This document shows positions 35,600 through 46,900 of a stretch of 64,000 nucleotides of DNA, piece after piece; positions within the stretch are counted from its first letter, which is position 1; each line of letters starts with the position of its first letter. The DNA lies in NCBI GenBank assembly GCA_028826165.1, contig JAPDFW010000092.1, positions 1,010,001 to 1,074,000 on the forward strand, written 5' to 3'. The notes beneath the pieces were generated by a model that made no database searches, was not told where the DNA came from, and worked only from the letters and a program-made list of their open reading frames with translations. This DNA is from Anaeramoeba ignava (lineage: Eukaryota > Metamonada > Anaeramoebidae). A program made the position numbers and the translations under genes.

Positions 35600-38500
35600 C
35601 TTATTCAATCATGTTAAATTCAATTTATTTAAAAATTTTTAATTTTTATTTTTATTTTTAATATATTTTATTATAATTAAAATTGAATAATAAATAATCA
35701 AAAATATTAATATAATAAATAAAAATATTATATCAAATTAAATTAAAATAAATTTAAATTAAATTATTATTAAATATTATTAAAATTAAATATATATCTT
35801 TATTAAAATATTTTATTCCACTTTTTTAATATATTTTATTATAATTAAAATTAGAATAATAAATAATTAAAAATATTAATATAATAAATAAAAATATTAA
35901 ATCAAATTAAAATAAAATAAATTTAAATTAAATTATTATTAAATATTATTAAAATTAAATATATATATTTATTAAAATATTTATTCCACTTTTTAATATA
36001 TTTTATTATAATTAAAATTGAAATAATAAATAATTAAAAATATTAATATAATAAATAAAAATATTATATTAAATTAAATTAAAATAAATTTTAAATTAAA
36101 TTATTATTAAATATTAAAATTAAATATTTATCTTTATTAAAATATTTTTATTCCACATTTTTAATATATTTTATTATAATTAAAATTGAATAATAAATAA
36201 TTAAAAATATTAATATAATAAATAAAAACATTATTTCAATTTAAAATAAAATAAATTTAAATTAAATTCAAATTAATTATTATTAAAATTAAATATTTAT
36301 CTTTATTAAAAATATTTATTCCACTTTTTAATTTATTTTTATTATAATTAAAATTGGAATAATAAATAATCAAAAATATTAATATAATAAATAAAAATAT
36401 TATATTAAATTAAATTAAAATAAATTTAAAATAAATTATTATTAAATATTATTAAAATTAAATATTTATATTTTTATTAAAATATTTATTCCACTTTTTA
36501 ATATATTTTATTATAATTAAAATTGGAATAATAAATAATTAAAAATATTAATATAATAAATAAAAATATTATATTAAATTAAAAATAAAATAAATTTAAA
36601 TTAAATTATTAATTATTATTAAAATTAAATATTTATTTTTATTAAAATATTTATTCCACTTTTTAATATATTTTATTATAATTAAAATTGGAATAATAAA
36701 TAATTAAAAATATTAATATAATAAATAAAAATATTATTTAAATTTAAAATAAAAATAAATCTAAATTAAATTATTATTAATTATTATTAAAATTAAATAT
36801 TTATATTTATTAAAATATTTATTCCACTTTTTTTAATATATTTTATTATAATTAAAATTGAAATAATAAATAATCAAAAATATTAATATAATAAATAAAA
36901 ATATTATTTTAATTTAAAAATAAAATAAATTTTAAATTAAATTATTATTAAATATTATTAAAATTAAATATATATTTTATTAAAATATTTATTCCACTTT
37001 TTAATATATTTTATTATAATTAAAATTAGAATAATAAATAATTAAAAATATTAATATAATAAATAAAAATATTATATAAAATTAAAATAAAATAAATTTA
37101 AATTAAATTATTAATTATTATTAAAATTAATTACTTATCTTTATTAAAATATTTATTCCACTTTTTAATATATTTTATTATAATTAAAATTGAAATAATA
37201 AATAATCAAAAATAATTAATATAATAAATGAAAATATTAAATCAAATTAAAATAAAATAAATCTAAATTAAATTATTAAATATTATTAAAATTAAATATA
37301 AATTAAAATTTTTAATATATATTTTATTATAATTAAAATTGGAATAATAAATAATTAAAAAAATATTAATATAATAAATAAAAATAATAAATAAAATTAA
37401 AATAAAATAATTTTAAATTAAATTATTATTAAATATTATTAAAATTAATTATTTATATTTATTAAAATATTTATTCAACTTTTTAATATATTTTATTATA
37501 ATTAAAATTGAAATAATAAATAATTAAAAATAATTTAATAAATAGGAACATTATTTCAATTTAAATTAAAATAAAATAAATTTAAATTAAATTCAAATTA
37601 ATTATTATTAAAATTAAATATTTATATTTATTAAAATATTTATTCAACTTTTTAATATTTTATTATAATTAAAATTGAAATAATAAATAATTAAAAATAT
37701 TAATATAATAAATAAAAACATTATTTTAATTTAAAATAAAATAAATTTAAATTAAATTATTATTAAATATTATTAAAATTAAATATATATCTTTATTAAA
37801 ATATTTATTCCACTTTTTAATATATTTTATTATAATTAAAATTGAAATAATAAATAATTAAAAATATTAATAAAATAAAAATAATTATTTTAATTTAAAA
37901 TAAAATAAATTTAAATTATTATTAAATATTATTAAAATTAAATATTTATATTTAAATTTATTCAACTTTTTAATATATTTTATTATAATTAAAATTGAAA
38001 TAATAAATAATTAAAAATATTAATATAATAAATAAAAATATTATTTTAAATTAAAATAAAATAAAATCTAAATTAAATTATTATTAATTATTATTAAAAT
38101 TAAATATATATTTTTTATTAAAATATTTATTCCACTTTTTAATATATTTTATTATAATTAAAATTAGAATAATAAATAATTAAAAATATTAATATAATAA
38201 ATAAAAATATTAAATTAAATTAAAATAAAATAAATTTTAAATTAAATTATTATTAATTATTATTAAAATTAAATATATATCTTTATTAAAATATTTATTC
38301 CACTTTTTAATTTATTTTATTATAATTAAAATTGGAATAATAAATAATCAAAAATATTAATATAATAAATAAAAACATTATTTCAATTTAAAATAAAATA
38401 AATCTAAATTAAATTATTATTAATTATTATTAAAATTAATTATTTATCTTTATTAAAATATTTATTCCACTTTTTAATATATTTTATTATAATTAAAATT

Positions 38501-39287
38501 GAAATAATAAATAATCAAAAATATTAATATAAATAAATAAAAATAATAAATCAAATTAAATTAAAATAAATTTAAATTAAATTCAAATTAATTATTATTA
38601 AAATTAATTATTTATCTTTATTAAAATATTTATTCCACTTTTTAATATATTTTATTATAATTAAAATTGGAATAATAAATAATTAAAAATATTAATATAA
38701 TAAATAAAAATATTATTTTAATTTAAAATAAAATAAATTTAAATTAAATTCAAATTAATTATTATTAAAATTAATTATTTATCTTTTATTAAAATATTTA
38801 TTCCACTTTTTTTAATATATTTTATTATAATTAAAATTGAAATAATAAATAATTAATATAATAAATTTAAATTAAAATAAAATAAATCTAAATTAAATTC
38901 AAATTAAATATTATTAAAATTAATTATTTATCTTTATTAAAATATTTATTCCAATTTTTTTAATATATTTTATTATAATTAAAATTGAAATAATAAATAA
39001 TTAAAAATATTAATATAATAAATAAAAACATTATATTAAATTAAAATAAAATAAATTTAAATTAAATTATTATTAAATATTATTAAAATTAATTATTTAT
39101 CTTTATTAAAATATTTATTCCACTTTTTTTAATATATTTTATTATAATTAAAATTGAAATAATAAATAATCAAAAATATTAATTTAATAAATAAAAATAA
39201 TATTTTAATTTAAAATAAAATAAATTTAAATTAAATTATTGTTAAATATTATTAAAATTAATTATTTATATTTATTAAAATATTTAT
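35600..39287. repeat. Satellite B array (about 167 bp monomer, over 20 copies)
   Basis: Tandem units recognised by ATTCCACTTTTTAATATATT followed by TTATTATAATTAAAATTGAA, at spacing of about 165-170 bp from about 35800 to 39285. Monomers vary in AATATTATATC/TTTCAATTT patches. The 35189-35600 stretch before it is AT-rich 3' flank shared with the 57-kb copy. No gene is visible in the 3.7 kb. Confidence 0.92.
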
Positions 39288-39452
39288 AGGTGATATTAAG
39301 TTAGATTCTAATTTACAACCTGGTCAATCAAATTTTGGTCTTAGTTATAATTTACCTAATGGAATTACTTATGAATCAAATGAAGCTGAAAGTTATTTAG
39401 CTGGTTCTTATTCTTCATGGGTTGTTGATGAAGTTGAAACTTATTTCATTTA
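39288..39452 (+). pseudogene. TLDc C-terminal stub at satellite B edge
   Basis: Reads GDIKLDSNLQPGQSNFGLSY, then YNLPNGITYESNEAESYLAG and WVVDEVETYFI, then TAA. It matches the last quarter of the BTB-TLDc genes at 33.5 and 55.3 kb. The upstream part is absent; satellite B runs up to AATATTT, a string also present in the intact genes at the same place (CCAATATTTGGTGAT), so the border has short homology. Confidence 0.88.
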
Positions 39453-39627
39453 AAAATTAATTAAAACAAATTAAAAAACAAAAGAAAGAATTTTCTCATC
39501 TAATAAATTACTTTTATTAAGAAACCTTTTCAGTTTTTACTTTTTACTTTTCATTTGATATTGATTTAAAAATCAAACGAAATTATGAGAAAAAAAAACA
39601 AAAACAAAAACAGGAACAAAAAAAAAG

Positions 39628-41457
39628 TTATTGTTCCAATTCATCTAATTTCTTGCAAATTTCATCAAAAGTGGGTCTTTGTTTTGGATCATAAGACCAA
39701 CATTGGTACATTATTTGGAGGATTTCTTGAGGAGCGATATTTTCGGAAATTCTTTTTGGTTTTGAATTTTTGGAAAGAATTTGGTGTTTCAAATCAAAAC
39801 CAGGAATCGTAGTTAATTCTTCACGAAAAGGTAAATCACGTGCGATAATTTCCCACAAGAGAATACCATAAGAATAAACATCAATTTTGGATGAGTAGTT
39901 TGTGTCTCCTCTGAGGATTTCTGGAGCCATCCAAAGATATGTTCCAACGTTAGTTGTCATTTCTTTTTCTAGTTTTGAATCATCTGGTCCATATCGAGCT
40001 AATCCAAAATCTGCTATTTTTAATCTGTTGTCGTTTGTTACTAAAATATTTGATGATTTTAAGTCTCGATGAAGAATGTTTTTTGAGTGAAGATATTTCA
40101 TTGCTGTTGCTATATCTTTTGCATATTGAATTATTGTTTTGGGTTTTAGAACTAGTTTTTTTTGTTTGAGTTTTTGAAGTCTTGAGCGTAAATTTCCTCG
40201 TTGGAGATATTCTAAAGCGATAATTGGAAAGGGGTAATTTTGGTGGAAATCGTAACCGATCATTTTGACGATATTTGGGTGGTCACAAATACTTTTTTGA
40301 ATTTAATTTTATAAATGATTTTAATTTTGAAATAAATTTTAATTTTGATTTTAATTTTAATTTTGATTTTGATTTTGATTTTAATTTCATTTTAATTTTA
40401 ATTTTGATTTTAATTTTGATTTTGATTTGAACTTTGAATTTTGATTTTGATTTTGATTTTGATTTTGATTTTGAATTTTAAATTTTATAAATGAATTTAA
40501 TTTTAATTTTAATTTTGATTTTGATTTTGATTTTGATTTTAATTTTGAATTTAAATTTTAATTTTAATTTTGATTTTAAATTTAATTTTATAAATGAATT
40601 TAATTTTAATTTTAATTTTGATTTTAATTTTAATTTTATAAATGAATTTAATTTTAATTTTAATTTTAATTTTATAAATGAATTAAATTTTAATTTTAAT
40701 TTTAATTTTAATTTTAATTTTGATTTTATAAATTAATTTAATTTGTAAATAAATTTTATAAATAAATATACCCTAAAATCCCAATCTCTCGTTGAAATAA
40801 TTTGAGAGATTTCAATTTAATTTGCTTCAAAGCAACAACAAAATCATTATAAGAAGCTTTATAAACAACAGAATGCTTAGATTTAGTAATAATACCAAGA
40901 ATATTAAGTTTAGAAAGAATAAGTTGAAATTGATATAAATTAGAAGGTAAATCCTCAGCAAAAAGAAAAAACAACGATGGAGAATAATCAGCAAAATGTT
41001 GAGAATAACGAACTAAGAACTTTTTAATGGGAACAGAACCAGTCATTTGAATTGGAAGTTTTTGATTTTTATTTTTAACAAAAGGATTCGGACCAAAAGA
41101 TAAAATAAGTTTAATCAATGAATAATTTCCTGAAGAAACAGCAAAATGAAGGGGGGTATTTAATTTTGTAGAATCAGCAAGATTAGGATCAGCACCCCTT
41201 TTCAAGAGCATTTGCGCCATTTGTTTATTAACTAGTGATATTGCTATGTGAAGTCCGGTATATCCCCCTAAATTCCGTTTATTTGTGTCAATTTTTTCAT
41301 TTAAAATTGTGTGCAATATTTCTGCATCTTGTGTTCCTACTCCTAAATGTATTGCATAATTCCCATCTTCGTCTCGTAATTCGTTTAGATTCGTGTTTTT
41401 GATCCGCTTTTTTAATTCGGAATTGTTTTTTGTTTTGATTAGATTGAAAATAATCAT
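39628..41457 (-). CDS. Ankyrin repeat - protein kinase (tyrosine-kinase-like group)
   Basis: Exons 40772-41457 and 39628-40291 join in phase (glycine codon split) to 449 residues. The N-terminus has four to five ankyrin repeats (DEDGNYAIHLGVGTQ, GGYTGLHIAISLVNKQMAQ, TPLHFAVSSGNYSLIKLIL). The kinase domain has VVALKQIKL (Lys), HRDLKSSNILV, DFGLA, WMAPE and SYGILLWEII, so it should be active. The glycine-rich loop is poor (LGIITKSKHSVVYKA). The HRDLKSSN form suggests the TKL group, like ankyrin-kinases of amoebae. The intron (40292-40771) is TTTTAA/TTTTGA repeat. It is divergent from the BTB-BACK-TLDc gene. Substrates are unknown. Confidence 0.85.
40292..40771 (-). repeat. Ankyrin-kinase intron, TTTTAA/TTTTGA repeat
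   Basis: 480-nt GT-AG intron of hexamers interrupted by recurring ATAAATGAATTTAA strings. Confidence 0.8.
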
Positions 41458-41703
41458 TTTGAATAAAGATAAAAAAATAAAAAAGAAAAAAAAATGAAAG
41501 AAAAAAAATGAAAAAAAAAATTAGGAAAAAAAAGAAGAAAAATAATATTTTTATTTCTAAATTTCTTTTTTATTAATTTTTTTTATTTCTTTCTTAATTT
41601 AAAACTTCATCAAAAAAAAAAAAAGAAAGAAAAAAGAAAAAAGAAAAAAATTTTTTTTTTTAAATTAAAAAATTAAATAATCATTTTTTTCTTTAATAAT
41701 AAA
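41458..41703. promoter_or_regulatory. Divergent promoter, ankyrin-kinase / BTB-BACK-TLDc
   Basis: 246 bp. Minus-sense TCATTTTTTTT motifs at 41481-41520 face the kinase; plus-sense TCATTTTTTTC at 41681-41691 ends 12 bp before the BTB start. Confidence 0.45.
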
Positions 41704-43473
41704 ATGATAAAAGAAAAAATCAAACGACAATTTAAAAATCAAAAACAACTTGCAATAGATTTAGGGGAATTTCTTGAAAAAGATAAAACAATGCGAGATT
41801 TTGAAATAATTGTGAGTGAAAAGAAAGAACGAAATCAAAAAGAAATTCAAAAAGAAATTTCACTTAAATGTCACAGTGTAGTACTTTCATCAAGATGTCC
41901 ATTTTTCCAAGAGTATTTCCACAACAACAAGCGAGCGCAATCAATAACACTTGACGAGTTCACACCGACGCCAATGCGTGAGATCTTGAGGTATTTTTAC
42001 ACTGGGGTTTTGGAAATAACACCATCAATTTCGCTGGAGATCCTACTTTTATGCCGACAGTTTTCTCTGCACAACGACCTGGTGGTGTTTGTTAATAACT
42101 ATATCAACGAGCAAATTAACGAGGCGGTTGTTGTGGAGATATACCACTTCGCCAAGTTGAATGATTTCAAGGAACTCGAGAATTTCTGCTTGAAGTTCAT
42201 CACCACACATTTCGAAAACGGCATGATTTCAGGCGATTTTTATCGCTTAACGGATGAGGATTTAAACGCCATTTTGCAGCGAAGTGATCTCCATGTAGAA
42301 AAGGAGGTTGAGTTGTTTTACTTTGTCTTATATTGGGCCGAATCACAGGTTGGGCACAGCGTCGGAGTTTCTCATCTCGAGGAGAAGAACCGCAGCCAGA
42401 TCCACGAAAAGATGATGCCGTTCCTCCCGCTGATTCGTTTCTGCGATATCGACACCGAGGATATTGACCGCATCAGGAAGAAAAAACTTGTTCCAGAAGA
42501 GACTATAACCCAATTGACATCTTATTGTGATTTGCGATTGCGTCATGACAAGTCCGCAATCCACAAGCTCAAAGAAGACATGATCAAGCAGAACAAGTTC
42601 ATGTTTGTTCACCGCCACAAGAAGCCCAAAAGCTCTATATTGCCGCAAAACAAGCAGTTCATCTCGTACTTGATGGAATGGATCGATGATGAGTCGTTTT
42701 TTGCTGATATGGCTCTTTGCTACTCGTCCAAAAAAGACGGTTTAACAGGCGCCGCCTTTCACAACAAATGCGACGGGAAGGGGAAAACACTTGTTCTAAT
42801 TGAGACCACAAAGCACTTCATTTTTGGCGGTTATACACAGATTGGCTGGTCAAAAAATCCTCAAGATTGGTCTTTTAATAACGGAAATTGCGGTTGGATT
42901 GCCGATCCAAATGCGTTTCTTTTTTCGCTCAAGAATTCTTTTCATTTCCGTCCTGAAAAGTTCCCTATTCAATCAGGAAGAGAGAAATGGGCGCTTTTTT
43001 ATGAACCTTCTTACGGCCCAACTTTCGGTGCTGATCTTGAAATGTACTCAAAATCAAGAAGAGCTCTGGATTCAATGAACCGTTTCATCTCTGAATTCGG
43101 TGATTCTTATACTGTTCCTAGTACTATCAGTGCTTACACAAAAAAGGCTTCAAGATTCTTTGGTGGTTCTAGTAATAAATGGAAGATTTTGGAAATGGAA
43201 GTATTTTGTATTAAGTCAATCCAAAAATCAAACTCTGTTGAAATTAATTTGAATCAAAATTTAAGTACAAATCCAAATGCAAATGAAAATCAAAATAAAA
43301 TTGAAAATGAAAATGAAAATCAAAAAGAAAATCAAAATGAAAAAGAAAATCAAAATGAAAATAAAAAAATTGAAAATCAAAATCAAAAATCAAAATCAAA
43401 ATATTTCTCATTCAAGTCCAATTTCTCATTCTTCTTACAACTTAAATCATCATCAACATATACATTTAGATAA
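41704..43473 (+). CDS. BTB-BACK-TLDc protein, GC-enriched
   Basis: Single exon, 589 residues as read. BTB domain about 30-140 (DFEIIVSEKK, SLKCHSVVLSSRCPFFQEYF), BACK-type helices about 140-270 (EIYHFAKLNDFKELENFC, VELFYFVLYWAE), then TLDc about 325-505 (CDGKGKTLVLIETTKHFIFG, WKILEMEVFCI). TLDc proteins act in oxidative-stress tolerance and V-ATPase control in animals; BTB-BACK often recruits Cullin-3. From about 41880 to 43060 the DNA is distinctly GC-richer than neighbours, like the AAA+ gene at 7.5-9.3 kb. The C-terminus is an N/E/K-rich repeat ending TYTFR. From 43384 another frame continues to 43630 with histidine-rich, protein-like sequence (SYNLNHHQHIHLDNHSQSN), so a one-base error in the repeat may hide the true end. 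Confidence 0.88.
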   Translation: MIKEKIKRQFKNQKQLAIDLGEFLEKDKTMRDFEIIVSEKKERNQKEIQKEISLKCHSVVLSSRCPFFQEYFHNNKRAQSITLDEFTPTPMREILRYFYTGVLEITPSISLEILLLCRQFSLHNDLVVFVNNYINEQINEAVVVEIYHFAKLNDFKELENFCLKFITTHFENGMISGDFYRLTDEDLNAILQRSDLHVEKEVELFYFVLYWAESQVGHSVGVSHLEEKNRSQIHEKMMPFLPLIRFCDIDTEDIDRIRKKKLVPEETITQLTSYCDLRLRHDKSAIHKLKEDMIKQNKFMFVHRHKKPKSSILPQNKQFISYLMEWIDDESFFADMALCYSSKKDGLTGAAFHNKCDGKGKTLVLIETTKHFIFGGYTQIGWSKNPQDWSFNNGNCGWIADPNAFLFSLKNSFHFRPEKFPIQSGREKWALFYEPSYGPTFGADLEMYSKSRRALDSMNRFISEFGDSYTVPSTISAYTKKASRFFGGSSNKWKILEMEVFCIKSIQKSNSVEINLNQNLSTNPNANENQNKIENENENQKENQNEKENQNENKKIENQNQKSKSKYFSFKSNFSFFLQLKSSSTYTFR

Positions 43474-43751
43474 TCATTCCCAATCAAATAAACTTCATCA
43501 TTCTCATCCAAATCTCAAGCATGATATTCATCCAAATATAAAACAATCAAATCCAAATAAACTTAGATCCAAGAATTTAACAATTGAAAAGATGGAAAAA
43601 AATTCCAAAATTTCAAAAGATTCTAAATGAAAACAATTAATTTTTCAATTTTCAATTTAAATTCAATTTTCAATTTAATTTTCAATTTAAATTTCCAAAA
43701 AAAAATAAATCATTATTATTCTCATTTTTTTTAATTTTTTTATTCTTATTT

Positions 43752-43814
43752 TTAATCATTTATGATAAACTTTACTTATCAACAAGATTCAAATCTTGTA
43801 ACATAAATGATTAA
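43752..43814. other. Predicted three-way-junction hairpin element
   Basis: A 13-bp perfect outer stem (43752-43764 with 43802-43814) encloses two hairpins: 43765-43779 (4-5 bp stem, 7-nt loop ACTTTAC) and 43782-43799 (6-bp stem, loop TTCAAA). It lies between two convergent genes. It resembles a tRNA without a D-arm but has too long an outer stem and no good internal promoter boxes, so I leave it as an unassigned structured element. Confidence 0.4.
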
Positions 43815-43924
43815 CTAAGCAAAAAACAAAAAAAAAAACAAAACAAAAAACTGAGCAAAAGGAAAAGAAAAGAAAAAGAAAAAGAAAAAAGAAAAAAAAA
43901 ATTCAATTTAATTCAAAAAAAGAT

Positions 43925-46900
43925 CTAAAATTGATCTTGAGAATTCTGCCAATTTAATCCTTTTCTTTGAGAAAGGTTGTTTCGATAAATTTGATCTGAA
44001 ATATTTTGTTGAGATTTAATTGAATCTGAATATCCATTAATATTTGAATTTGCTTGAAACCCATCATTATAATTACGGTTAAAAGAATTATAATTTGAAT
44101 CAGAAGGATTAAATTCATAAAGACGGAAATGTGAATTATTTTGCCAAGAATTTTGAGAATTTTGAGAATTTTTTGAATAAAAACCAGAATTTTCTTGATT
44201 AATAGAAGGATGTGAAGAAACTCGATAAAGTGAAGACATATATTGATAATCTGAATCAAATCCATCATGGTGTTGATGAAGAGATAAAGAAGGAAAAGAA
44301 GAAATTCTCTGACCTGAGCTAAATTGAGGTTCGTATTGATTTATTCTATGAAGATGTTCTGATTGTTGAATTTTTTGTGATTCTTGATTTTGTAATTGAT
44401 TTTGCATTGGATTTTGTAATTGATTTTGCATTGAATTTTGTAATTGATTTTGCATTGGTTGATTCGGTGATTGTTGTTGCTTGCTTTTTTGTTGTTTTAT
44501 CTTTGGCTTATTTCTTGTTTGTTTTGTTTCTTTATGTAGTAAAGTGGTATTCCCACTTACTTTATTCTCGTTTGTTGATTCCTCTTTTAATAAAGTTGAA
44601 AAAGCATCTTCAGAAGGAAGAAAATATTCAAAATAAAAATCTTGAAATTTATTTGAATCAATCAACTTTTTATCATTAAAATCTGCCAAATATTGTTTCC
44701 AAAGTGATAAATTAAAACTCTTTGTTTTTTGTGAATAAGATCCTATAGTGCTAATAAGTGAATCACAAAAATTCAATAATTTATTTTTGTATTGCTTTGG
44801 AATCAATGGTCTTGAATTAATGGGAATGAATTTTGAATTGATTAACTTTCCGCGTTCATTTCTCATATCTAATTTATCTTGTTGCTCTTCAGGAATTAAC
44901 TGAATTTGTTGCTTTCCAATAACTAATAATTCATATAAATGAATTGCATATTTATCAAGTAAATCATTTTGTTCTTGATTAAATTCATCGCTTTTGGAAA
45001 TTACAGTTGCAAATTTTTGGATTCTTTCTGAAATTCTTCTTAATTGTGTATGATGATAAAGTAGATTTAGTAAACATTCATTTGTTAATTCCTTTAGAAT
45101 GAGAAAATAATAAAAGAATATTTTTTTTAAATATTTTTTAAATATTTTATTATTTTAAATTGTTTTATTTACAATTTCATTAATATCTTCATTTTCAGGA
45201 ACTGTTGGAAATCCAAATTCATCATCAACAATTGCTTTACTTGAATTCCAATCATTCCATATTGACTCGATAATTTCATCCACTTTCATTTCAACAAGTT
45301 TCCCTTTTTTCTTTGCATGACATGATTGATTCTTCATATTTTTGTTTCCAATCACAATTAAAAAATCAAAAGAAGTTGAAGTAATAATTTGAGCAAGATT
45401 TTCAGGTCGAATATCTAATTTTAAGAGAAATATTATTTTTTTTTGAAGATGAATAAAAAAATCTCAATTATAATAATAATAATAATTATTATAAAAACAA
45501 ATTACATCCTGAAAAATCAAGTTCTATATGAAGATAAATATCAATTCCATTTTTCACAAACATTTCTTGAATATCAAGTGCATATTTTCGTACTTTGGGA
45601 TCATTTGCATATAAAACAATAATATGTAAAGTTGGATTTCTATTGTATCTATGAATATGTTCTGTCATTGAATTAACTGTTGTTAAAATAAATTGTTCTT
45701 TTATTTTTGATTCTTTTTTTTCTAATTCTAATTTGGGTTGCATAGTTTCAAATGATAAAAGTTGATTTTCAATTAATTTTGTTGGATTTTCTTGAATTGT
45801 TTGATTTAGATTTGGTTCGCTATTTATTTTTTTTATTGGATTTTGGTTTAAATTTTGATTAAAATTTAGATTCTGATTTGGATTTAAATGTAAATTTAAA
45901 TTTTGTATTTTGATTTGATTTAAATTGGGATTTTGATTTTGATTTTGAATTTGATTTTGAATTTTGATTTTGATTTTGATTTTGATTTAAATTTGGATTT
46001 TGGTTTTGAATTTGAATTTGATTTTGATTTTGATTTTGAATTTGATTTTGAATTTGATTTTGAATTTGATTTTGAATTTGATTTTGAATTTGATTTTGAA
46101 TTTGATTTTGAATTTGATTTTGAATTTGATTTTGATTTTGGTTTTGATTTTGAATTTGATTTTGATTTTGATTTTGATTTTGATTTTGATTTTGATTTTG
46201 ATTTTGATTTTGATTTTGATTTTGATTTGAATTTTGAATTTGATTTTGATTTTGATTTTGATTTTGAATTTGATTTTGATTTTGATTTTGATTTTGATTT
46301 TGATTTTGATTTTGAATTTGATTTTGATTTTGAATTTGGTTTTGATTTTGATTTTGATTTTGATTTTGATTTTGATTTTGAATTTGATTTTGATTTTGAA
46401 TTTGATTTTGATTTTGATTTTGGAGAAATGGTTCCATTTTTAAATTAGTATCATTATTTAACAATAATTCATCATTAGGAAGTGGATCATCTTGTTTTCT
46501 AGAAAGTGCTGTTAAAGAAGGTGTAGAAAATGAATGAGATTGTGAGGAATTATGAATATAAAAAGATTTATCTTTTGAAGAAAGTGAATTTCTTCTTTGA
46601 AAAGAATAAGAAAGAGCATCAGATTCTTCAAAAGAATGATATTCCTGATCAACATTTTGAGATTTTTGTAATGGAGATTTTGTTCGTGATATTGAATCCT
46701 TTATATTTGTATTTTGATTTTGATTTGTATTTTGATTTGTATTTTGATTTGGGATTTATTAATTCAAAAGTTCCATCTGAAGTAAATCTAACAGGTGGAC
46801 CAGTATATTCTTCTCTTCTAGGATCTTCAGATAACTAAAATTTTAATTTTAATTTTAATTTTAATTTTAATTTTGAATTTAATTTTAATTTTAATTTTAA

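Larger units (their letters stand above)
32235..35700. repeat. Segmental duplication, copy 1 (partner 54070-57400)
   Basis: The block satellite A, AT-rich lead, BTB-TLDc gene, 3' flank is repeated at 54070-57400 in the same orientation. Differences are mostly indels in A/T runs, plus local coding changes in the TLDc domain and a longer coiled coil in copy 2. It suggests a recent duplication of a satellite-gene-satellite unit. Confidence 0.85.

Noticed and set aside
35600-39287. CRISPR array
   Set aside because: The repeats are long contiguous degenerate monomers with no constant spacers, in a eukaryotic context.
43752-43814. tRNA gene
   Set aside because: No D-arm, outer stem of 13 bp not 7, C at the position of T33, and an imperfect B box.
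45933-46448. Plus-strand phenylalanine/aspartate repeat protein
   Set aside because: Complement of the coding QN repeat of the CCCH gene.
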